Assembly (NCBI RefSeq): GCF_024345415.1
Contig: NZ_JAGQBB010000002.1
Coordinates: 1-64,000, forward strand
Origin: Synechococcus sp. Tobar12-5m-g
GTDB taxonomy: Bacteria; Cyanobacteriota; Cyanobacteriia; PCC-6307; Cyanobiaceae
Length of the DNA stretch: 64,000 bases
Reading direction: 5' to 3'
Under the pieces are notes generated by a model, which made no database searches, was not told the DNA's origin, and saw nothing but the letters and a program-made list of their open reading frames with translations. Of this stretch, positions 17,433 to 27,732 are shown piece after piece. A program made the position numbers and the translations under genes. Each line of letters starts with the position of its first letter. Position 1 is the stretch's first letter.

Positions 17433-18440
17433 GTGAGCGCCACGATCAGCCTCCAGCAGCTCAGCGAGCAGCTTGAAAGCCTGGAGGCCGAAGCCGCCGC
17501 CGCGATCAACGCCGCCGCCAGCGCCGCCGATCTTGAGCCCTTGCGAGTGGGACTGCTCGGCAAGAAGGGGCGTCTCTCCGCCGTACTCGGGGCGATGGGC
17601 CGCCTTTCGGCCGAGGAGCGGCCCCTGGTGGGCCAACGGGCCAATCTGCTCAAGGAGCAGCTCCAGGGCCTGCTGAGCGAGCGGCTGGCCACGCTCAAGG
17701 CTGCGGCGCTGGAGGAGCGGCTGCGGGGCGAGTGCCTTGATGTGACGGCGCCGAGTCGGTTCGTCCCCGCCGGCCATCGCCATCCCCTTGTCGCCACCAC
17801 CGAGGAGATCGTCGACATCTTCGCCGGCCTGGGCTACAGGGTTTCCGAGGGCCCCGAGGTGGAGAGCGATCACTACAACTTCACCGCCCTCAACATCCCG
17901 CCCCACCACCCGGCCCGGGACATGCAGGACACCTTCTATCTCCCGGGGGGCTCCCTGCTGCGCACCCACACCTCGCCGGTGCAGATCCGCCACCTGGAGG
18001 CCAACCCACCGCCGGTGCGGATCGTCGCCCCGGGCCGGGTGTACCGCCGTGACGCCGTGGATGCCACCCACTCGCCGGTGTTCCACCAGGTGGAGGTGCT
18101 CGCCCTCGACGAGGGCCTCGATTTCAGCCACCTGCGCGGCACCGTCACCGCCTTCCTGCAGGCGTTCTTCGGGGATCTGCCGGTGCGCTTCCGGGCCAGC
18201 TACTTCCCCTTCACCGAACCCTCCGCGGAAGTGGACGTGCAATGGCGGGGCCGCTGGCTGGAGGTGATGGGCTGCGGCATGGTGGATCCGGCCGTGCTGG
18301 AGGGCCTGGGGCTGGATCCCGAGCGCTGGAGCGGCTTCGCCGCCGGGCTTGGTGTGGAGCGGTTCTGCATGGTGCGCCACGGCATCGACGACATCCGCCG
18401 CCTGTTCAGCAGCGACCTGCGCTTCCTCGAACAGTTCTGA
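17433..18440 (+). CDS. pheS: phenylalanyl-tRNA synthetase alpha subunit
   Basis: Catalytic subunit of the tetrameric Phe-tRNA ligase. The 335 residues include the N-terminal coiled-coil arm (about 1-85) and a class II core with [12 protein letters not shown] near 185, [20 protein letters not shown] near 210-229, and the C-terminal motif 3 region with [20 protein letters not shown]. The start is a GTG. The beta subunit gene is not in this window, as is usual in cyanobacteria. Next downstream on the same strand is nadK, 77 bases on. Confidence 0.96.
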   Translation: MSATISLQQLSEQLESLEAEAAAAINAAASAADLEPLRVGLLGKKGRLSAVLGAMGRLSAEERPLVGQRANLLKEQLQGLLSERLATLKAAALEERLRGECLDVTAPSRFVPAGHRHPLVATTEEIVDIFAGLGYRVSEGPEVESDHYNFTALNIPPHHPARDMQDTFYLPGGSLLRTHTSPVQIRHLEANPPPVRIVAPGRVYRRDAVDATHSPVFHQVEVLALDEGLDFSHLRGTVTAFLQAFFGDLPVRFRASYFPFTEPSAEVDVQWRGRWLEVMGCGMVDPAVLEGLGLDPERWSGFAAGLGVERFCMVRHGIDDIRRLFSSDLRFLEQF

Positions 18441-18517
18441 GCAGGGGCTCAGCACCAACAGGGGAGGCAGCTGGTCCGGGGCGCCCCATAAACTCGGTAG
18501 TCCCCCGCCCGCGATCG

Positions 18518-19471
18518 GTGCCCTGCGTCGGACTGATCGTCAACGATGGCAAGGATTTGGCCGTGCAGACGGCCGACACGATCGAAGCCCATTTCACGGC
18601 GGCCGGCACCAGCGTGGTGCGGGTGAGCAGCTCCGGCGGGGTGGTGGGGTTCGCCAACCCCGACCAGCACCTGCGCACCCTCGGCTACAGCGCCTGCGTG
18701 CCCTCCAGCTTCCACAGCGGCATGCGCCTGGCGGTTGTGCTGGGGGGGGATGGCACGGTGCTCTCGGCCGCCCGCCAGACGGCCCCGATCGGGGTGCCGA
18801 TCCTGACGATCAACACCGGCCACATGGGCTTCCTGGCCGAGACCTACGTCCATGAGCTCGAGAAGGTTCTCGAACAGCTTCAGGCCGGCCACTGGAGCGT
18901 TGAGGAGCGCACCATGCTCGTGGTGAGCGTCATGCGGGGGGAACAGCGGCGCTGGGAGGTGCTCTGCCTCAACGAGATGGCCCTGCACCGCGAACCGCTC
19001 ACCAGCATGTGCCACTTCGAGATCGCCATCGGCGGCCACGTGCCGGTGGACATCTCCGCCGATGGGGTGATCCTCTCCACGCCGACCGGCTCGACCGCCT
19101 ACGCCCTCAGCGCCGGCGGCCCGGTGATCACCCCCGACTGCCCAGTGCTGCAGCTCACCCCGATCGCCCCCCACTCCCTGGCCTCCCGGGCCCTGGTGTT
19201 CAGCGATCGGGAACCCGTCACCGTCTTCCCGGCCACACCGGAGCGGCTGATGATGGTGGTGGACGGCAGCGCCGGTTGTTATGTATGGCCCGAAGACCGG
19301 GTGCTGATCCGCCGCAGCGAACACGCGGCCCGCTTCGTGCGGCTGGCCGACCACGAGTTCTTCCAGGTGCTGCGCAACAAGCTCGGCTGGGGCCTGCCCC
19401 ATGTGGCCAAGCCCGGCAGTTCCGAGCCCGGCGCCAGCCAGCGGGGGCCGGCTCGGCGAGAGCGTCGATGA
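18518..19471 (+). CDS. nadK: NAD kinase
   Basis: Phosphorylates NAD to NADP. The 317 residues from the GTG at 18518 show the family motifs [12 protein letters not shown] near 78-88, [10 protein letters not shown] near 105, [10 protein letters not shown] near 150 and [15 protein letters not shown] near 190-204. The first residues ([15 protein letters not shown]) fit the usual N terminus, so the long open frame upstream, which runs antiparallel through pheS, is not part of the gene. A short Gly/Arg-rich tail ends in an ATGA-type overlap with the regulator gene. Cyanobacteria often carry two NAD kinases; this is one of them. Confidence 0.95.
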   Translation: MPCVGLIVNDGKDLAVQTADTIEAHFTAAGTSVVRVSSSGGVVGFANPDQHLRTLGYSACVPSSFHSGMRLAVVLGGDGTVLSAARQTAPIGVPILTINTGHMGFLAETYVHELEKVLEQLQAGHWSVEERTMLVVSVMRGEQRRWEVLCLNEMALHREPLTSMCHFEIAIGGHVPVDISADGVILSTPTGSTAYALSAGGPVITPDCPVLQLTPIAPHSLASRALVFSDREPVTVFPATPERLMMVVDGSAGCYVWPEDRVLIRRSEHAARFVRLADHEFFQVLRNKLGWGLPHVAKPGSSEPGASQRGPARRERR

Positions 19472-20157
19472 GCCGCGGGGAGCTGATTCTGCTGGTCGGC
19501 CCGGAGGCCGAAGCCAGGGCCGAACGCCTGGCGGCTTCGGGGTACCGCATCGCCCGCCTGGGCGCCCTGAGCGAACCGCCGGCGGTGGTGCTGCTCTCTG
19601 GCGAGGACGCCAGCGCGCTCCTGCCCACCCTGCGGCTGACCATGCCGGAGGTGCCGCTGCTGCTCGACATCGGCTCCGACGGCATCGAAGGCCGCTCCCA
19701 TTGCCTCAGCGCCGGCGCCGACGACTTCTGGCTGTCGACGGCGGGCTCCAGCGACCTGCTCTCGCGGTTGCGGCTGCATCTCCAGCTGCGCAGCCAGCCT
19801 CTGCCTTCCCGGGGCGTGCTGCAGGTGGCCGACCTGCGGGTTGATCCCAACTGCCGCGAGGTGCGGCGCGGACCCCGCTTGATCGCCCTCACGGCCAGGG
19901 AGTATCAACTGCTGATGGTGCTGCTGCTACATGAGGGCGAGGTGCTGAGCCGGGAGCGGCTGCTGCGGGAGGCCTGGGGTGAGCAGCAGGAGGCGGCCAG
20001 CAATGTGGTGGAGGTGTATGTGCGCTACCTGCGCCAGAAGCTGGAGGAGGAGGGGGAAGGGCGGCTGATCCACACCCTGCGGGGACGGGGATACTGCCTC
20101 TGCGAACGCCAACCACCCTCCCAGCCGGCGTCAGCCCCAGCGAGGCAGGCCCCATGA
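19468..20157 (+). CDS. OmpR-family DNA-binding protein with a degenerate receiver
   Basis: A 229-residue protein with the architecture of an OmpR-type response regulator. The C-terminal winged helix is intact ([13 protein letters not shown], then [12 protein letters not shown] and [10 protein letters not shown] at the end). The N-terminal receiver lacks the key residues: the acidic pair is replaced ([11 protein letters not shown]), the phospho-acceptor Asp position reads VVLLSGED with Ser instead of Asp, and the conserved Lys is missing (DDFWLSTAG). It is therefore expected to act without aspartyl phosphorylation, as a constitutive or ligand-controlled regulator. No kinase gene is adjacent. 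It overlaps nadK by four bases and the next gene by four bases. Confidence 0.85.
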   Translation: MSRGELILLVGPEAEARAERLAASGYRIARLGALSEPPAVVLLSGEDASALLPTLRLTMPEVPLLLDIGSDGIEGRSHCLSAGADDFWLSTAGSSDLLSRLRLHLQLRSQPLPSRGVLQVADLRVDPNCREVRRGPRLIALTAREYQLLMVLLLHEGEVLSRERLLREAWGEQQEAASNVVEVYVRYLRQKLEEEGEGRLIHTLRGRGYCLCERQPPSQPASAPARQAP

Positions 20158-20705
20158 GCAAGGGCCCCATGAGAAGGACAGCCGCCCGCTGGGGTGTCCT
20201 CTCGGCTGCGCTGCTCGCCCTGGGCACACCGGCCTGGGCAGACCGGCGCCCACCAAGCGAACCTCCCCAGTTCCTCCCGATCGAAGCGGAGTGGTGCCTG
20301 GAGCCGGCAGCGACCAGCGGCCCGACGGCATCACCGGTCTGCATTCAGCTGGAGGTGCCCCGCACGTCCAGGCAGTACGCCTGGGGACTGATGCGGCGCC
20401 CCCCCCTTGGCCCCCGGCGCGGCATGTGGTTCGGCTTCGAGCCGGCCGCCCCGCTGAGCTTCTGGATGCACCAAACCCTCGTTCCCCTCGACATGGTGTT
20501 CCTGCGCGGCGGACGGGTGATCGCCATCGAGGCCTCCGCCGCCCCCTGCCCCAGCCTGCCCTGCCGCAGCTACGGCCCGGGCCAGCCCGCCGACGGGGTG
20601 GTGGAGCTGGATGGGGGCGAGGCGGCCAGGCTGGGAATCACCATCGACACCCCGGCGAAGATCCGTGTGCTCCCGGTCACGGGTCGATCGGCCCCAAACC
20701 GATGA
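20154..20705 (+). CDS. DUF192 family exported protein
   Basis: Small secreted or periplasmic protein of the DUF192 family. After a signal peptide (about 8-30, ending near TPAWA) it shows the family hallmarks: YAWGLMRRPPLGPRRGMWF, SFWMHQTLVPLDMVFL and a CPSLPCRSYGP cysteine pair. The 183 residues are typical for the signal-bearing version. It begins with an ATG that overlaps the regulator stop by four bases and ends overlapping folP by four bases, so it is translationally coupled on both sides. The family's role is not settled. Confidence 0.85.
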   Translation: MSKGPMRRTAARWGVLSAALLALGTPAWADRRPPSEPPQFLPIEAEWCLEPAATSGPTASPVCIQLEVPRTSRQYAWGLMRRPPLGPRRGMWFGFEPAAPLSFWMHQTLVPLDMVFLRGGRVIAIEASAAPCPSLPCRSYGPGQPADGVVELDGGEAARLGITIDTPAKIRVLPVTGRSAPNR

Positions 20706-21559
20706 CGGCCCTGCTCCCCTGGGGCACCCGGACCTACGTGATGGGGGTGCTCAACCTCACCCCTGATTCCTTCAGCGACGGCGGACGCTTCGAGAAACCT
20801 GCCGCGGCGCTGCGCCAGGCCCGGCGGATGGTGGCCCAGGGGGCCGATCTGCTCGATCTGGGCGGCCAGAGCACCCGCCCGGGCGCCCTGGGGATCAATG
20901 CCGCCGAGGAAATCGCCCGGGTGCTGCCGGCTCTGGAGCTGATCCGCGCAGCCTTAGCGGATGGCGACGGAAGCATGGAAGGCCCCCTGATCTCCATCGA
21001 CACCTTCCGGGCCCCCGTTGCCGAGGCTGCCCTGGCGGCGGGTGCCCACTGGATCAATGACGTGAGCGGCGGCCGCCGCGACCCGGAGCTGCTGGCGGTG
21101 GTGGCGGCAGCAGGATGCCCCTACGTACTGATGCACAGCCGCGGTGACAGCCAGAACATGGACGGGCTGGCCACCTACGCCGACGTGACGGCGGAGGTGC
21201 GCGAGGAGCTGCTGCGGGCCACGGATCGGGCCCTGGCCGCCGGGGTGCGCCAGGAGCAACTGATCTGGGATCCGGGCCTCGGCTTCGCCAAGACCACCGA
21301 CCACAACCTGACCTTGCTGCGCGGCCTGGCCGCGCTTCGGGCCGAAGGCTTCCCGCTGCTGGTGGGGCCCTCGCGCAAGCGCTTCATCGGCGCTGTGCTG
21401 AACGAGCCGCGGCCGCGGGCACGGCTGTGGGGCACGGCGGCGGTCTGCTCTCAGGCGATCTCAGCCGGGGCAGACGTGCTGCGGGTGCACGATGTGGTGC
21501 CGATCGTGCAGACCGCCCGCATGGCGGATGCCCTGTGGCGCCGCCCGCTCAGCCCTTGA
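20702..21559 (+). CDS. folP: dihydropteroate synthase
   Basis: Condenses p-aminobenzoate with dihydropterin pyrophosphate in folate synthesis and is the sulfonamide target. The 285 residues show [15 protein letters not shown] near the N terminus, [12 protein letters not shown] near 56, ISIDTFR near 98, WINDVSGG near 117, [13 protein letters not shown] near 196 and the GPSRKRFIG loop near 222. The ATG overlaps the previous stop. The 3' end runs 11 bases into the convergent chlH gene. folC lies about 39 kb away in the same window. Confidence 0.96.
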   Translation: MTALLPWGTRTYVMGVLNLTPDSFSDGGRFEKPAAALRQARRMVAQGADLLDLGGQSTRPGALGINAAEEIARVLPALELIRAALADGDGSMEGPLISIDTFRAPVAEAALAAGAHWINDVSGGRRDPELLAVVAAAGCPYVLMHSRGDSQNMDGLATYADVTAEVREELLRATDRALAAGVRQEQLIWDPGLGFAKTTDHNLTLLRGLAALRAEGFPLLVGPSRKRFIGAVLNEPRPRARLWGTAAVCSQAISAGADVLRVHDVVPIVQTARMADALWRRPLSP

Positions 21560-24500
21560 CCCCCTCGATACGGTCTTCGATCTCCTGGTAGATCTCCTGC
21601 AGCTGGGCGATGTTCTCCTCGCTCGTTTCCCAGTAGCCGCGGCCGTTCACCTCCAGCAGGGTGCCCACGATGCGGCGGAAGCTGTGGGGGTTGAGCTCCA
21701 TCAGTCGCTTGCGCATCTCCGCGTCGTTGATGAAGGTGTCGTTGGCCTCCTCGTACACGAAGTTGTCCACCGCGCCGCTGGTGGCACTCCAACCGAGGGT
21801 GAAGTTGAGCCGCTTGGCCACCTCCCGCACCCCCTCGTAGCCGGAATTGAGCATGCCCTCATACCACTTGGGGTTGAGCAGCTTGGTGCGCGAATCCAGG
21901 CGAATCGTTTCACTCAGGGAGCGCACCTGGGCGTTGGCGGTGGTGGTGTCGGCGATGTAGCTGGTGGGCGCCTTGCCATCGTCCCGCAGACCGGCGATCA
22001 GCTTGGTGGGATCACTGTCGAAGTAGTGGCTCACATCGGTGAGCGAGATCTCGGCGGAATCGAGGTTCTGGAAGGTGACATCGGCGGTTTTCATCGCCGA
22101 TTCGAACACCTCACGGTTCTGGTTCATCTCGCCTGGGTTGTCGGCGTTGAAGGCGAAGGTTTTGCGGGAGAGGTACATCTCCTGCAGTTCCCCTTCCTCC
22201 TCCCAGGTGCTGTTCTCCACCGCCAGATTCACGTTGGAGGAATAACTGCCGCTGGCGTTGGAGAACACCCGGGTGGCTGCCTCGCGGAGGCTGATGCCCT
22301 GGGCGGCCGCTTGCTCCTTGCTGTGCTTGCGCACGAAGTTCAGCTCCAGGGGCTCATCGGCCTCAGCAGCCATCTTCACCCCCTGATCGATCAGGCCCAT
22401 CTGGTTGATGAACAGATCGCGGAACACCCCTGAGCAGTTCACCACCACGTCGATGCGGGGGCGGCCCAGCTCTTCGAGCGACAGCAACTCCAGCTTGTTC
22501 ACCCGGCCAAGCGAATCGGGCACCGGCTTGACGCCGATGAACCAGAGGATCTGCGCCAGGGATTCGCCGTAGGTCTTGATGTTGTCGGTACCCCAGAGCA
22601 CGCAGGCGATCGTTTCAGGCCAGGCCCCCTGCTCGGCCTTCTGGCGCTCGATCAGCCGGTCCACCACCACCTTGGCGGCCGCCACCGCGGCGCGGGTGGG
22701 GATGGCCTGGGGGTCGAGGGCGTGGATGTTCTTGCCGCTGGGCAACACGCCGGGGTTGCGGATCGGATCGCCGCCCGGGCCGGGGATCACGTATTCGCCA
22801 TCGAGGGCCCGCAGCAGGCTCTCCATCTCCATGTCGGCGCAGATCTGCTCCAGGCAGAAGCGCAGATAACCAAACAGCTTGTCGAGCTCCGTAGGGTCCA
22901 CCGCCGGGAAGCCCGCCGCGCGGCAGGCGCTCAGCCAGGGGCTGGGCAGCCGCACACCGAAGCGCTCCAGCAGCTCGAAGAACCAGCCGAAGGTGCCGCG
23001 CAGGTTGACGCGTCCATCGCTGCCGGTGACGGAGCGCACCATCGAGGCCACCGCCTGGCGGCAGGCCTCGGTGATCGTCTGGTTGAGCTCCACGTCGGCG
23101 AGCACACCGGCGTCGTTGCTCTTGTAGATGTCGTCGATGGTACGGCCGATGCTCTCGGCCAGCAATGCCGGCAGGCTGCGGTAGCCCTCCTCTTCCCGTT
23201 CAAGGGCGGCGATGTTCACCAGGGTGGCGATCGCCTCCTCGGCGGTGGGGGGTTTGCCGATCGTGTGCAGGCCGCAGGGCAGCAGCCGGCTCTCGATCTC
23301 CATCAGCTGGCGGTACACCGCCCCCACCACGTCATCGCGGCCACCCAGATCGAGGGCGCTGGCATCGACCTCCGGCAGGGTCACATCCTTGTCGAGGTTG
23401 CACTGGCGCGCCGTTTCCACCAGCGCATTAACGATCTGCACACCTCGGCTGCTCTCGCGCAGCTGCTGGTAGGAGCCCACCAGCTCGCCCAGTTCCTTGA
23501 GCCCCTTGTAGAGGCCAGCGTTCTCGGCTGGCGGGGTCAGGTAGCTGATCGTGGCGGCGTAACCGCGCCGCTTGGCGATCGTGGCCTCCGAGGGGTTGTT
23601 GGCGGCGTAGTAATAGAGGTTGGGTAGGGCGCCGATCAGCGAATCGGGGTAGCAGGTGTCGCTCATGCCCATCTGCTTGCCAGGCATGAACTCCAGGGAG
23701 CCGTGGGTGCCGAAGTGCAGCACCGCATCGGCGCCCCACACCTTCTCCAGGTAGGTGTAGTAGGCGGCGAAGCCGTGGTGGGGGCTGGCGCTGCGCGAAT
23801 ACAGCAGCCGCATCGGATCACCCTCGTAGCCAAAGGTGGGCTGCACGCCAACGAAGACGTTGCCGAAGTGGCGGCCGTAGATCAGCAGGTTGGTGCCATC
23901 GGAGTTGAGGTTTCCGGGAGGCTTGCCCCAGTTCTCCTCCAGTCGCTCGGAATAGGGGGTGAGGCGCTCGTACTCCTCGACGCTCATGCGGTGGGCGATC
24001 GCCAGTTCGGGGGCCCCCACCAGCGCCTCGGGGTCATTGATCACCGCCTCCATCAGCGCCTTGGCGTCGCGTGGCAGGTTCTGCACGTCGTAGCCCTTCT
24101 TTTTCATTTCCTCGAGCACCCGGTGGATGGAGCCGAACACATCCAGGTAGGCGGCGGTGCCCACGTTGCCTTTGTCGGGCGGGAAGCTGAACACGGTGAT
24201 CGCCAGCTTCTTATCGTGCCTGGGCTTGGTGCGCAGCGAGGCCCAGCGGATCACCCGCTCGGCGATCGCTTCCACCCGGTCCTGCAGGGTGTGGGCCTTG
24301 CCGGTGGCGTCGTCGCGCCCCGACAGCACGATCGGCTCGATGGCGCCATCGAGTTCAGGAATGGCGATCTGCAGGGCAACCTGCACCGGGTGCAGCCCCA
24401 GGTCGCTCTCCTCCCACTCCTGGGTGGTCTGGAACACCAGCGGCAAGGCCACCATGTAGGGCCGGTTGAGCTTCGAGAGCGCCTCGATGGCGCGGGGGTG

Positions 24501-25568
24501 GTCCTGGCGGGCCGGGCCGCCGATCAGGGCGAAGCCGGTGAGGCTCACCACCCCATCCACCAGCACCTGCTCGGGGTTGAGCGGGTCGTAGAAGAAGGCG
24601 TTCACGGGCTTGGAGAAATCCAGGCCGCCGCAGAACACCGGGATCACGGTGGCCCCGCGGTATTCGAGCTCCTGGATCACGGCCACGTAGTGGGCCTCGT
24701 CGCCGGTGACGATGTGGCTGCGCTGCAGCACCAGGCCGATCACCGGACCGCCCCTGGCCTTCTCACTGAGGTCGGCGCGGCTGGCACTCCAGTTCAGGTA
24801 TTCCTTGAGGTCCTCGAACATCCCCGGCGCCAGGGGGTGCCAGATGCCCAGGTCCGGGAACACCACCGGTTCGGCCACCTGCAGCGCGGGCCGATCCGTG
24901 TCGCCGCGGGGGAATACGTACTTGTCGGCCAGCATCAACAGGAAGTTGCGCAGGTTGTCCGGCGTGCCGCCCAGCCAGTACTGGAAGCTGAGCATGAAGG
25001 AGCGAGCGTCCTGCGCCTTCTCCACCGGCAGATACTTGAGAACCGTGGGCAGGGTGTTGAGCAGTTTCAACATCGCGTCCTGGAAGCCGGCGCCATTGGC
25101 CTCCTTCCGCTTCTTCATGAAGTTGGCGATGGCGCTCTTGCTCTGGCCCAGCTGGGCCATTGAGAACGTGCCGAGCTTGTTGAGCCGCATCACCTCCGGC
25201 ATGGAGGGGAACACCACCACAGCCTTGAGCCGATCGCGGTGGGGCGCCACCGCCTCCACCACCTTCTGGGCGAGGTCTTCGATGAAGATCAGCGAGGCGA
25301 TGAACACATCGGCTTCGGCCACATCGGCGCAGAAGGCGGCGTAGTTCTCCGGATCGCGCAGCTCCTCGATCAGGTAGCCGCACAGCTCCACTGCCAGGGA
25401 GGGGTTGTGCTCGTTGAGGCTGACCGCCGCCGTGGTGAGCGCATTCTGGTACTGGGGCTCCAGCACCACGTACACAGCCTTCATCACGGGGCGGCCCTCG
25501 CTGCCGGCGGGGAGGGCGCAATCGGCAGGGCTGACCCGGCGGCTGGCGGAGCGGACCTGCGTGAACAT
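21549..25568 (-). CDS. chlH: magnesium chelatase subunit H
   Basis: Large porphyrin-binding subunit that inserts Mg into protoporphyrin IX with ChlI and ChlD, the first committed step of chlorophyll synthesis. The 1339 residues match the usual length of about 1330. Recognisable stretches include an N-terminal [17 protein letters not shown] after a short leader, [17 protein letters not shown] near 630 and [15 protein letters not shown]-like sequence near 990 in the CobN/ChlH core. The ATG at 25568 adds 28 residues ahead of MKAVYVV; the ATG of MKAVYVV itself (near 25485) is an equally plausible start. chlI and chlD are not in the window. It is divergent from dapB. Confidence 0.97.
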   Translation of the reverse strand: MFTQVRSASRRVSPADCALPAGSEGRPVMKAVYVVLEPQYQNALTTAAVSLNEHNPSLAVELCGYLIEELRDPENYAAFCADVAEADVFIASLIFIEDLAQKVVEAVAPHRDRLKAVVVFPSMPEVMRLNKLGTFSMAQLGQSKSAIANFMKKRKEANGAGFQDAMLKLLNTLPTVLKYLPVEKAQDARSFMLSFQYWLGGTPDNLRNFLLMLADKYVFPRGDTDRPALQVAEPVVFPDLGIWHPLAPGMFEDLKEYLNWSASRADLSEKARGGPVIGLVLQRSHIVTGDEAHYVAVIQELEYRGATVIPVFCGGLDFSKPVNAFFYDPLNPEQVLVDGVVSLTGFALIGGPARQDHPRAIEALSKLNRPYMVALPLVFQTTQEWEESDLGLHPVQVALQIAIPELDGAIEPIVLSGRDDATGKAHTLQDRVEAIAERVIRWASLRTKPRHDKKLAITVFSFPPDKGNVGTAAYLDVFGSIHRVLEEMKKKGYDVQNLPRDAKALMEAVINDPEALVGAPELAIAHRMSVEEYERLTPYSERLEENWGKPPGNLNSDGTNLLIYGRHFGNVFVGVQPTFGYEGDPMRLLYSRSASPHHGFAAYYTYLEKVWGADAVLHFGTHGSLEFMPGKQMGMSDTCYPDSLIGALPNLYYYAANNPSEATIAKRRGYAATISYLTPPAENAGLYKGLKELGELVGSYQQLRESSRGVQIVNALVETARQCNLDKDVTLPEVDASALDLGGRDDVVGAVYRQLMEIESRLLPCGLHTIGKPPTAEEAIATLVNIAALEREEEGYRSLPALLAESIGRTIDDIYKSNDAGVLADVELNQTITEACRQAVASMVRSVTGSDGRVNLRGTFGWFFELLERFGVRLPSPWLSACRAAGFPAVDPTELDKLFGYLRFCLEQICADMEMESLLRALDGEYVIPGPGGDPIRNPGVLPSGKNIHALDPQAIPTRAAVAAAKVVVDRLIERQKAEQGAWPETIACVLWGTDNIKTYGESLAQILWFIGVKPVPDSLGRVNKLELLSLEELGRPRIDVVVNCSGVFRDLFINQMGLIDQGVKMAAEADEPLELNFVRKHSKEQAAAQGISLREAATRVFSNASGSYSSNVNLAVENSTWEEEGELQEMYLSRKTFAFNADNPGEMNQNREVFESAMKTADVTFQNLDSAEISLTDVSHYFDSDPTKLIAGLRDDGKAPTSYIADTTTANAQVRSLSETIRLDSRTKLLNPKWYEGMLNSGYEGVREVAKRLNFTLGWSATSGAVDNFVYEEANDTFINDAEMRKRLMELNPHSFRRIVGTLLEVNGRGYWETSEENIAQLQEIYQEIEDRIEGVKG

Positions 25569-25705
25569 GGGCGCTGGGGTGGTTGAGCAATGTGAAGCAG
25601 CTTACGAAGGTTGCTGTGGGGGCGAGGGTTCTGGAGCGAAGGCTTAACAGCTTCCAGTGGCCGGTGGCCATAGGCTCGGCCCACCTCAGCTGAGCGAGCC
25701 CCGCC

Positions 25706-26587
25706 ATGACCGCCTCCCTGGGGGACCCCGCCCCGCCGGCCGATCCCGGCCAGCCGACTGCGCCGATCGCCGTGGTCGTGGCCGGGGCCCTCGGCCGCAT
25801 GGGCGCCGAAGTGGTGAGGGCTGTCCTGGCCGCGCCCGACTGCCGCCTGGTCGGGGCGATTGACACCACGGCGGGGAAGGAAGGGCTCGATCTGGGGCTG
25901 GAGCTGGGGCTGGGGGAGCTGGAGGTGGCGATCAGCGCCGACCTGGAGGGCACCCTCTGCCAGGCCAGCCAGGCGGTGCGCAGCGAGCCGGCCGGCGCGG
26001 TGCTGGTGGATTTCACCCACCCCAAGGTGGTCTACGAGCACACCCGGGCGGCGATCGCCTACGGGGTACACCCGGTGGTCGGCACCACCGGCCTGAGTCC
26101 TGGCCAGCTGGCCGATCTGGCCGCCTTTGCCGACAAGGCCGGCATCGGCGGCGCCGTGATCCCCAACTTCTCCGTGGGCATGGTGCTGCTGCAGCAGGCC
26201 GCCGCCGCCGCCGCCCGCTTCTACGACTTCGCCGAGCTCACCGAGCTGCACCACAACCGCAAGGCCGACGCCCCCAGCGGCACCTGCCTCAAGACCGCCG
26301 AACTGATCGAGGAGCTGGGCAAGAGCTTCAACACCCCCCAGGTGGAGGAGCACGAAACCCTGGCGGGCTGCCGCGGTGGCCGGCGGGAGAGTGGCCTACG
26401 GCTTCACTCCGTGCGCCTGCCGGGCCTGGTGGCCCACCAGGAAGTGATGTTTGGCGCCGCGGGCGAAACCTATACCCTCCGCCACGACACGATCGAGCGC
26501 TCCGCCTACATGCCCGGCGTGCTGCTCACGGTGCGGCGGGTGCGGCAACTGAGCGGACTGGTTTACGGCCTGGAGCGGCTGCTCTGA
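25706..26587 (+). CDS. dapB: 4-hydroxy-tetrahydrodipicolinate reductase
   Basis: Reduces the dipicolinate precursor in the lysine and diaminopimelate pathway that supplies peptidoglycan. The 293 residues show the NAD(P)-binding [14 protein letters not shown] near 26-39, [11 protein letters not shown] near 104 and the signature [14 protein letters not shown] near 182. The start is the ATG at 25706, with an Ala/Pro-rich extension of about 20 residues. The gene is divergent from chlH across 137 bases and is followed 13 bases later by an uncharacterised membrane protein. Confidence 0.95.
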   Translation: MTASLGDPAPPADPGQPTAPIAVVVAGALGRMGAEVVRAVLAAPDCRLVGAIDTTAGKEGLDLGLELGLGELEVAISADLEGTLCQASQAVRSEPAGAVLVDFTHPKVVYEHTRAAIAYGVHPVVGTTGLSPGQLADLAAFADKAGIGGAVIPNFSVGMVLLQQAAAAAARFYDFAELTELHHNRKADAPSGTCLKTAELIEELGKSFNTPQVEEHETLAGCRGGRRESGLRLHSVRLPGLVAHQEVMFGAAGETYTLRHDTIERSAYMPGVLLTVRRVRQLSGLVYGLERLL

Positions 26588-26600
26588 AACCCTTGATCCG

Positions 26601-27245
26601 ATGCTGATCCCCCTCAAGCCCGGAGAACTGCAGCGGCTGATCCCGGCGGTGGCCACGGGCCCCCAGTTCAACGCCTGCAGCGGCGATCCGCGCAAGATCC
26701 TCCAGCGGGTACTGATCTCGGTGATCGGCGGGGTGCTCGCCCTGCTGGTGGCCCAGAGCCAGTTCTCCTACCGCTTCGGACCCATCTGGCTGGTGGCGGG
26801 TTTCGTGTTCCTGCTCTACATCCTCTGGGGCCCGATCCTCGAGGCCGGCCGCCGCAACGCCACCCTGCGCCGCTACCCAGCGGGGGCGATTTTTGAAGGG
26901 GTGGTGGCCGATCTGTTCACCCGCGAGCGGATCGAGCAACGCAATGAACAGGCCGACAAGGCAGGCCGGCTGGAGCTGGTGGAGAACCGGCGCACCTGGC
27001 TCTGCCTGGAGTTGGAGGACGACGAGGGGTACCTCGGCCAGGTGCGCTTCCCGATGGACAACAAGCACAAACAGATCCGCAAGGGGATGGCGATCCGCTG
27101 CCTGGTGCTGAGCGAGCGCCCTGATTTTTCCAGGATCGGCGCCCTCAGCGATGCCTGGATCCCGGCCCTGAAGCTCTGGGTGGGGGAGTACCCCTACCTG
27201 TTGCGGCCGGCCTTCGAGGAGCTCTGCCTGCGGCGGTTGCGCTGA
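26601..27245 (+). CDS. conserved cyanobacterial membrane protein of unknown function
   Basis: A 214-residue protein with two hydrophobic segments near 34-52 and 58-76, followed by a soluble domain of about 130 residues ([29 protein letters not shown]). Similar cyanobacterial proteins are sometimes labelled phosphate transporter permeases, but two membrane segments and no transporter motif do not support that. It begins 13 bases after dapB, probably in the same transcript. Function unknown. Confidence 0.75.
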   Translation: MLIPLKPGELQRLIPAVATGPQFNACSGDPRKILQRVLISVIGGVLALLVAQSQFSYRFGPIWLVAGFVFLLYILWGPILEAGRRNATLRRYPAGAIFEGVVADLFTRERIEQRNEQADKAGRLELVENRRTWLCLELEDDEGYLGQVRFPMDNKHKQIRKGMAIRCLVLSERPDFSRIGALSDAWIPALKLWVGEYPYLLRPAFEELCLRRLR

Positions 27246-27260
27246 TCCCGCCGGCGTTGC

Positions 27261-27320
27261 GTCACGAAGCAGGCGCGGCACCAAGCAGATGCGTTACGAA
27301 GCGAAACAATGCGTTACAAT
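27261..27320 (+). promoter_or_regulatory. phased array of HLR1-like (RpaB) half-sites in the hli promoter
   Basis: Three octamers lie exactly 10 bases apart, each preceded by GC: GTTACGAA (27293-27300), GAAACAAT (27303-27310) and GTTACAAT (27313-27320). A fourth, GTCACGAA (27261-27268), also preceded by GC, lies 32 bases further up. The HLR1 site of the response regulator RpaB consists of two (G/T)TTACA(T/A)(T/A) octamers with a 2-base spacer. The last copy contains TACAAT (27315-27320), a likely -10 box about 27 bases before the ATG. That placement would let a bound regulator block RNA polymerase, as RpaB does at hli promoters in low light. Confidence 0.7.
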
Positions 27321-27346
27321 TTCTTTATCCCCCCTACGAGGCATCC

Positions 27347-27613
27347 ATGGCTCAAGCCACCACCGTCGCCCCAGCCGCTGAGCGCGCCGCCATCCGCGGT
27401 GCGACCGTCACCACCGAAGATGGCGGCCGCCTCAACGCCTTCGCCACCGAGCCCCGCATGGAAGTGGTGGCTCCCGAGCAGGGCTGGGGCTTCCATGACC
27501 GGGCCGAAAAGCTGAACGGCCGCATGGCCATGCTCGGTTTCATCGCCCTGCTGGCCACCGAGTTCGCCCTCGGCGGCGAGGCCTTCACCCGCGGTCTGCT
27601 CGGCATCGGCTGA
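27347..27613 (+). CDS. hli: high-light-inducible (Hli / CAB-like) protein
   Basis: Small thylakoid protein with one chlorophyll-binding helix, involved in photoprotection and in chlorophyll and photosystem II handling under excess light. From the ATG at 27347 it has 88 residues: a soluble N-terminal part of about 50 residues, then the signature [20 protein letters not shown] (Hli consensus ExxNgRxAMlGf) and a short Gly-rich end. A GAGG ribosome-binding site lies just upstream. The promoter carries RpaB-like half-sites and the gene ends in a strong terminator, so it forms its own transcription unit. The N-terminal extension is longer than in the shortest Hli proteins. Confidence 0.94.
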   Translation: MAQATTVAPAAERAAIRGATVTTEDGGRLNAFATEPRMEVVAPEQGWGFHDRAEKLNGRMAMLGFIALLATEFALGGEAFTRGLLGIG

Positions 27614-27669
27614 GACCGGGCGGCTTCCCGTCCCCCTTCCACCGCCCTTGATCACTCCGTTCACTCCTC

Positions 27670-27698
27670 AGCCGCAACAGACTTCTGTTGCGGCTTTT
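27670..27698 (+). terminator. intrinsic terminator of the hli gene
   Basis: A perfect 11-base-pair stem (AGCCGCAACAG at 27670-27680 with CTGTTGCGGCT at 27685-27695), a 4-base loop (ACTT) and a following T-run (27695-27698). It stands 57 bases after the hli stop codon. Confidence 0.9.
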
Positions 27699-27732
27699 GA
27701 TTGCCTTGCTCCATGGCCCGGACCGGCTTCCG

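Noticed and set aside
25569-25705. HLR1-like octamer upstream of chlH
   Set aside because: One reverse-strand octamer (TTCACATT) fits 7 of 8 positions, but there is no second half-site at the right spacing.
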